Shown here in pieces: positions 22,113-24,693 of a stretch of DNA of 24,693 bases; position 1 is the stretch's first letter, and every line of letters begins with the position of its first letter. The DNA comes from Anaerolineae bacterium (lineage in GTDB: Bacteria > Chloroflexota > Anaerolineae > Aggregatilineales > UBA3940). The DNA lies in the NCBI GenBank assembly GCA_016926985.1, contig JAFGNO010000113.1, forward strand, positions 1 to 24,693. The letters run 5' to 3'. Both the position numbers and the translations under genes were made by a program. The notes under the pieces were generated by a model. The model saw only the letters and a list, made by a program, of their open reading frames with translations. It made no database searches and was not told the DNA's origin.

Positions 22113-23683
22113 AACAACTCCAAAACCTTACACTTATATTCCTGACCCTCTCCGGGTTGATCTCGTTCAGTGGCTGTTCGTCAAATCGCAGCTACGTCGT
22201 CCTAGTCACGGTTACCCCTCCCTTGGTGACTGAAACGGGAACCAGCACCGGGCATGGGTCTGCCGTCAGCATCCCACCAACAAGTGCCCCTACCCCAACA
22301 TATATCCCCACCCCTGACCCAACCCGGACATCGATAGTAAACCCAACAGAGAACCAGATCTATTTTGTGCAGTATGGCGATACACTGGGGGCCATTGCCT
22401 CCTGGTTCGGGGTCAGCGTTGAAGCAATTGTGGCCATAAACAACCTGCCCAACGAAAACATCCTTTCGGTCGGGCAGCAGTTGATCATTCCGACTGCTAT
22501 CGAGGTAATCGGGCCGGGATTTAAAATCATCCCGGACAGCGAACTGGTGTTTGGGCCTGCACTGAAGGATTTTGATGTCGCCGGGTTCATGAGCCGATTC
22601 CCGGACAGCTTCCTCGCCCAGTACCAGGAAGAACTGAACGGGCGATCGTGGTCCGGGATCGAGATTGTTGAACGGGTGGCACTTGAGCAAAGCATCAGCC
22701 CTCGCCTTTTCCTTGCACTGCTGGAGTATGAAAGCCAGTGGCTGAGCCTTTCTGAAGTGCCTGAAGATGCGCGATTTTACCCCATGCAGTACTACGAATA
22801 CCCGGGGCGTATCTACAACCTCTATAAACAGCTTGATTGGGCAGGCAAGGTGCTGCAAACAGGCTATTACGGATGGCGATTGAGAGGGCTCTCGACCGTC
22901 ATCCTGGGAGACGGATCGCGGGTTGGGCTGGAACCCTCTATCAACGCGGGTACAGCCGCCGTCCAGGTTTTACTGGGGCAGACACGCTCATACGAGGACT
23001 GGACGCTGGCCTCAGGTGTGAATGGATTTTTCTCCACTTATGTTGCCCTGTTTGGCGACCCGTTCTCCTATGCTGTTGAGCCACTGATCCCGCCTGACCT
23101 GACTCAACCTGCCATGCAGTTCCCCTGGGATCCGGCAGAAACCTGGTACTATACCGGCGGACCGCATGGCGGATGGGGATCCAGCAGCGCCTGGGCAGCC
23201 CTGGATTTTGTCCCCAGCGATACCGTTGATATTGGCTGTTCAGTATCGCCTTCCTATACAACCGCAGTTGCTGACGGGGTCATCGCTCGCAGTGAGTATG
23301 GCATAGTGGTGCTGGACCTCGATGGGGATGGGTTTGAGGGAACCGGGTGGACGGTTTTTTACCTGCACCTGAGCAGCGAGAATCGCCCGGTAGTGGAAGG
23401 ACAGGCTGTCAAGGCGGGGGACCCAATCGGGCACCCGGCATGCGAGGGCGGAGTCAGCTACGCGACTCACCTTCACATTGCCCGTCGGTACAATGGCGAA
23501 TGGATTCCCTGCGACTGCTCTACCTGCAATGCAACCATACCCACCCCTCAACTCAACCTGTCCGGGTGGCTGGCTTATTCATTCAACAGTGAATACGATG
23601 GGTCGTTGATTAAGGATGAGGCCTATCGTGAAGCGTGCACCTGCAGGGAGCCGTTCAACACATTTGGGCCTGAGGACTGGTAG
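22109..23683 (+). CDS. LysM-domain lipoprotein with lysozyme-like middle and M23 metallopeptidase domain
   Basis: This 524-residue exported protein probably acts on or binds peptidoglycan. It starts with a hydrophobic signal sequence ending LISFSGC, where Cys23 could be lipidated (a relaxed lipobox). A Thr/Pro-rich linker (about 35-80) precedes one LysM domain (about 84-128, YGDTLGAIASWFGVSVEAIV). Residues 185-330 contain SPRLFLALLEYESQWLSLSE, which resembles a lysozyme/transglycosylase helix with Glu208, but the rest is divergent. The C-terminal part is M23-like, with zinc ligands His353 and Asp366 (HGGWGSSSAWAALDF) and HxH at His454/His456 (THLHIARR), plus YLHLS at His420. An aspartate-rich loop DLDGDGFEG (403-411) looks like a calcium-binding insert. 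Eight cysteines in the C-terminal 150 residues are unusual. It overlaps the esterase by 4 bases and converges on the phosphoesterase. Confidence 0.85.
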   Translation: MKQLQNLTLIFLTLSGLISFSGCSSNRSYVVLVTVTPPLVTETGTSTGHGSAVSIPPTSAPTPTYIPTPDPTRTSIVNPTENQIYFVQYGDTLGAIASWFGVSVEAIVAINNLPNENILSVGQQLIIPTAIEVIGPGFKIIPDSELVFGPALKDFDVAGFMSRFPDSFLAQYQEELNGRSWSGIEIVERVALEQSISPRLFLALLEYESQWLSLSEVPEDARFYPMQYYEYPGRIYNLYKQLDWAGKVLQTGYYGWRLRGLSTVILGDGSRVGLEPSINAGTAAVQVLLGQTRSYEDWTLASGVNGFFSTYVALFGDPFSYAVEPLIPPDLTQPAMQFPWDPAETWYYTGGPHGGWGSSSAWAALDFVPSDTVDIGCSVSPSYTTAVADGVIARSEYGIVVLDLDGDGFEGTGWTVFYLHLSSENRPVVEGQAVKAGDPIGHPACEGGVSYATHLHIARRYNGEWIPCDCSTCNATIPTPQLNLSGWLAYSFNSEYDGSLIKDEAYREACTCREPFNTFGPEDW

Positions 23684-23690
23684 AAGACAA

Positions 23691-24674
23691 CTAGCCGGGC
23701 AGCGGGTGAATATACGGTTCCAGGTCGCTGGCCGTCTCAACCGGCGCAGCAACATCAAAAAGCAGGTAGCACCCTTCATTACTGGGACAGGCATGCGCCC
23801 AGCTGGCCAGACGGAGATTGCGACCGCCGATAATCTGGTATCCACCTTTGACAACAACATGCCCGGAGACCATTACCTGCTGTGCGGGGCAATCCACTGA
23901 ATAAACTGCCAGGAATCGTTCCAATACTTTCCCGTACATCAACTGCCCCATCCCGGCCTCGCACTGCGTGAAGAAGAAATTCCATAGTATTGGCCATTCG
24001 GGCTCAAGATTGCCAACAATAAAACCACGCAGCAGATCGTGATAGCGGGGATCGGACGAATCTGAGACAGCAAGATTTTCCCAGACAGCCTGGCGATAGT
24101 CTTCTTCAGAGAATAGATTGTAAGAAGCAAGCAAGTCGGAAACGTCCGCTCGTTGAAGCAAAGCACTGGCCTCTCCCAGAAGTGCCGCGTGTGAAAACTC
24201 CGCTAACTGTGCCCTGGCTTCATCTGTAGCCGTGCTAAGTGAGGCGCCAGCATGCATCAACAGGGTCCCCCCAGCGGTGCAAATCCAGAAGGGTAGTGAC
24301 ATAAAGAACCGGATCACTAACTCGCGGTATTTCCCCAACGCATGCTCAAAACGCGGGGTAAAGAGCAGGTCTCCCTTGGATATACCGATCCCATAGATGT
24401 GCGGGAGTTCGTGGTTTCCCATCAACAGAATAACTGTCCCCGGTTTTGTCTCCGCCCGCAACCGCATGATATCCAAAACAATCTGGAGAGATTGATCGGT
24501 TTCCGGGGGGCCATACCCGTGGATGACATCCCCAAGGAAGATCAGATAATCAGCCTTCCTCTGATAGTGAAGTGATAGAAAATGATCGCGGTAAAGCTGA
24601 TAAGCATCCCATGAGCCATGCAGGTCGGTCACAATATAAGCATTACCGTGATCAAGCCGAATACAGCGCTTCAT
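23691..24674 (-). CDS. Calcineurin-like metallophosphoesterase (PPP-type)
   Basis: This 327-residue enzyme carries the dinuclear metal-site motifs of the family in order: DLHG (Asp17, His19), GDVIHGYG (Asp49), GNHE (Asn87, His88), a histidine in LLMHAGAS near residue 155, and SGH near residue 270. The DxHG/GDxxxxG/GNHE/SGHxxxxGG layout is that of PPP-like protein phosphatases and ApaH-like diadenosine phosphatases rather than nucleotidases. A helical middle insertion (about 165-250, with EEDYRQAVWENLA) is longer than in small bacterial PPP enzymes. No signal peptide is visible. The substrate cannot be chosen between phosphoprotein, Ap4A and other phosphoesters. It converges on the LysM/M23 gene with 7 bases between stops. 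GGGGG lies 4-8 bases before the ATG, and its upstream region is cut by the window edge. Confidence 0.87.
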   Translation of the reverse strand: MKRCIRLDHGNAYIVTDLHGSWDAYQLYRDHFLSLHYQRKADYLIFLGDVIHGYGPPETDQSLQIVLDIMRLRAETKPGTVILLMGNHELPHIYGIGISKGDLLFTPRFEHALGKYRELVIRFFMSLPFWICTAGGTLLMHAGASLSTATDEARAQLAEFSHAALLGEASALLQRADVSDLLASYNLFSEEDYRQAVWENLAVSDSSDPRYHDLLRGFIVGNLEPEWPILWNFFFTQCEAGMGQLMYGKVLERFLAVYSVDCPAQQVMVSGHVVVKGGYQIIGGRNLRLASWAHACPSNEGCYLLFDVAAPVETASDLEPYIHPLPG

Positions 24675-24693
24675 CGACCCCCAAAGATATAGT

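Noticed and set aside
22202..22858. A 218-codon minus-strand frame antisense to the LysM/M23 gene
   Set aside because: Composition is of a reading-frame shadow and the opposite strand has clear domains.

Overview
The window looks like a chromosomal core-gene segment from a bacterium, most likely a Chloroflexota (Anaerolineae-like) organism. This is inferred from three things: the gene order nusA-ylxR-infB-rbfA-nrnA-truB-ribF, the very long acidic NusA tail with a short IF-2, and the mix of ThyX, a four-subunit 2-oxoacid:ferredoxin oxidoreductase and TtuA/TtuB. The taxon could not be tested by search. No phage genes, transposases, CRISPR arrays, tRNAs or rRNAs were recognised.

Left part (1-8028). 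The first 384 bases hold the broken 3' end of a plus-strand MFS-type transporter (a stop codon and at least two frameshifts). It converges on a long minus-strand operon for transcription and translation: nusA, ylxR, infB, rbfA, an NrnA/DHH phosphoesterase, truB and ribF. This operon has a good promoter at 8154-8182. A terminator-like hairpin with a T-run lies in its leader, which suggests attenuation. RimP, the usual first gene of this cluster, is not at its usual place.

Middle (8029-14537). A 477-bp divergent intergenic region separates nusA from a plus-strand operon for a 2-oxoacid:ferredoxin oxidoreductase in the order delta (2x[4Fe-4S]), alpha, beta (TPP), gamma. That operon ends in an intrinsic terminator at 11302-11331. 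A clear promoter (CTGACA-17-TATACT) follows at once and drives thyX and probably the GH36 alpha-galactosidase behind it.

Right-middle (14572-20977), all minus strand. One probable operon runs DUF6174-like protein, YhhQ/VUT-family queuosine-precursor transporter, Era GTPase, an uncharacterised twin-arginine membrane-anchored coiled-coil protein, and a stand-alone Clp-N-repeat protein without an ATPase. Upstream of it lies ttuB-ttuA, a ubiquitin-like sulfur carrier with a Gly-Gly end beside its tRNA 2-thiolation enzyme. Upstream of that is ruvA. The ttuB promoter is bracketed by a perfect 12-bp inverted repeat.

Right end (21096-24674). A well-formed promoter drives an alpha/beta-hydrolase esterase. 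Its stop overlaps the start of a LysM/M23 lipoprotein with a lysozyme-like middle section. A minus-strand PPP-like metallophosphoesterase converges on it with a gap of a few bases. Most of the window is ordinary housekeeping. The parts worth a second look are the nusA leader, the ttuBA module and its promoter, the era / anchored protein / Clp-N trio, and the multi-domain cell-wall lipoprotein.
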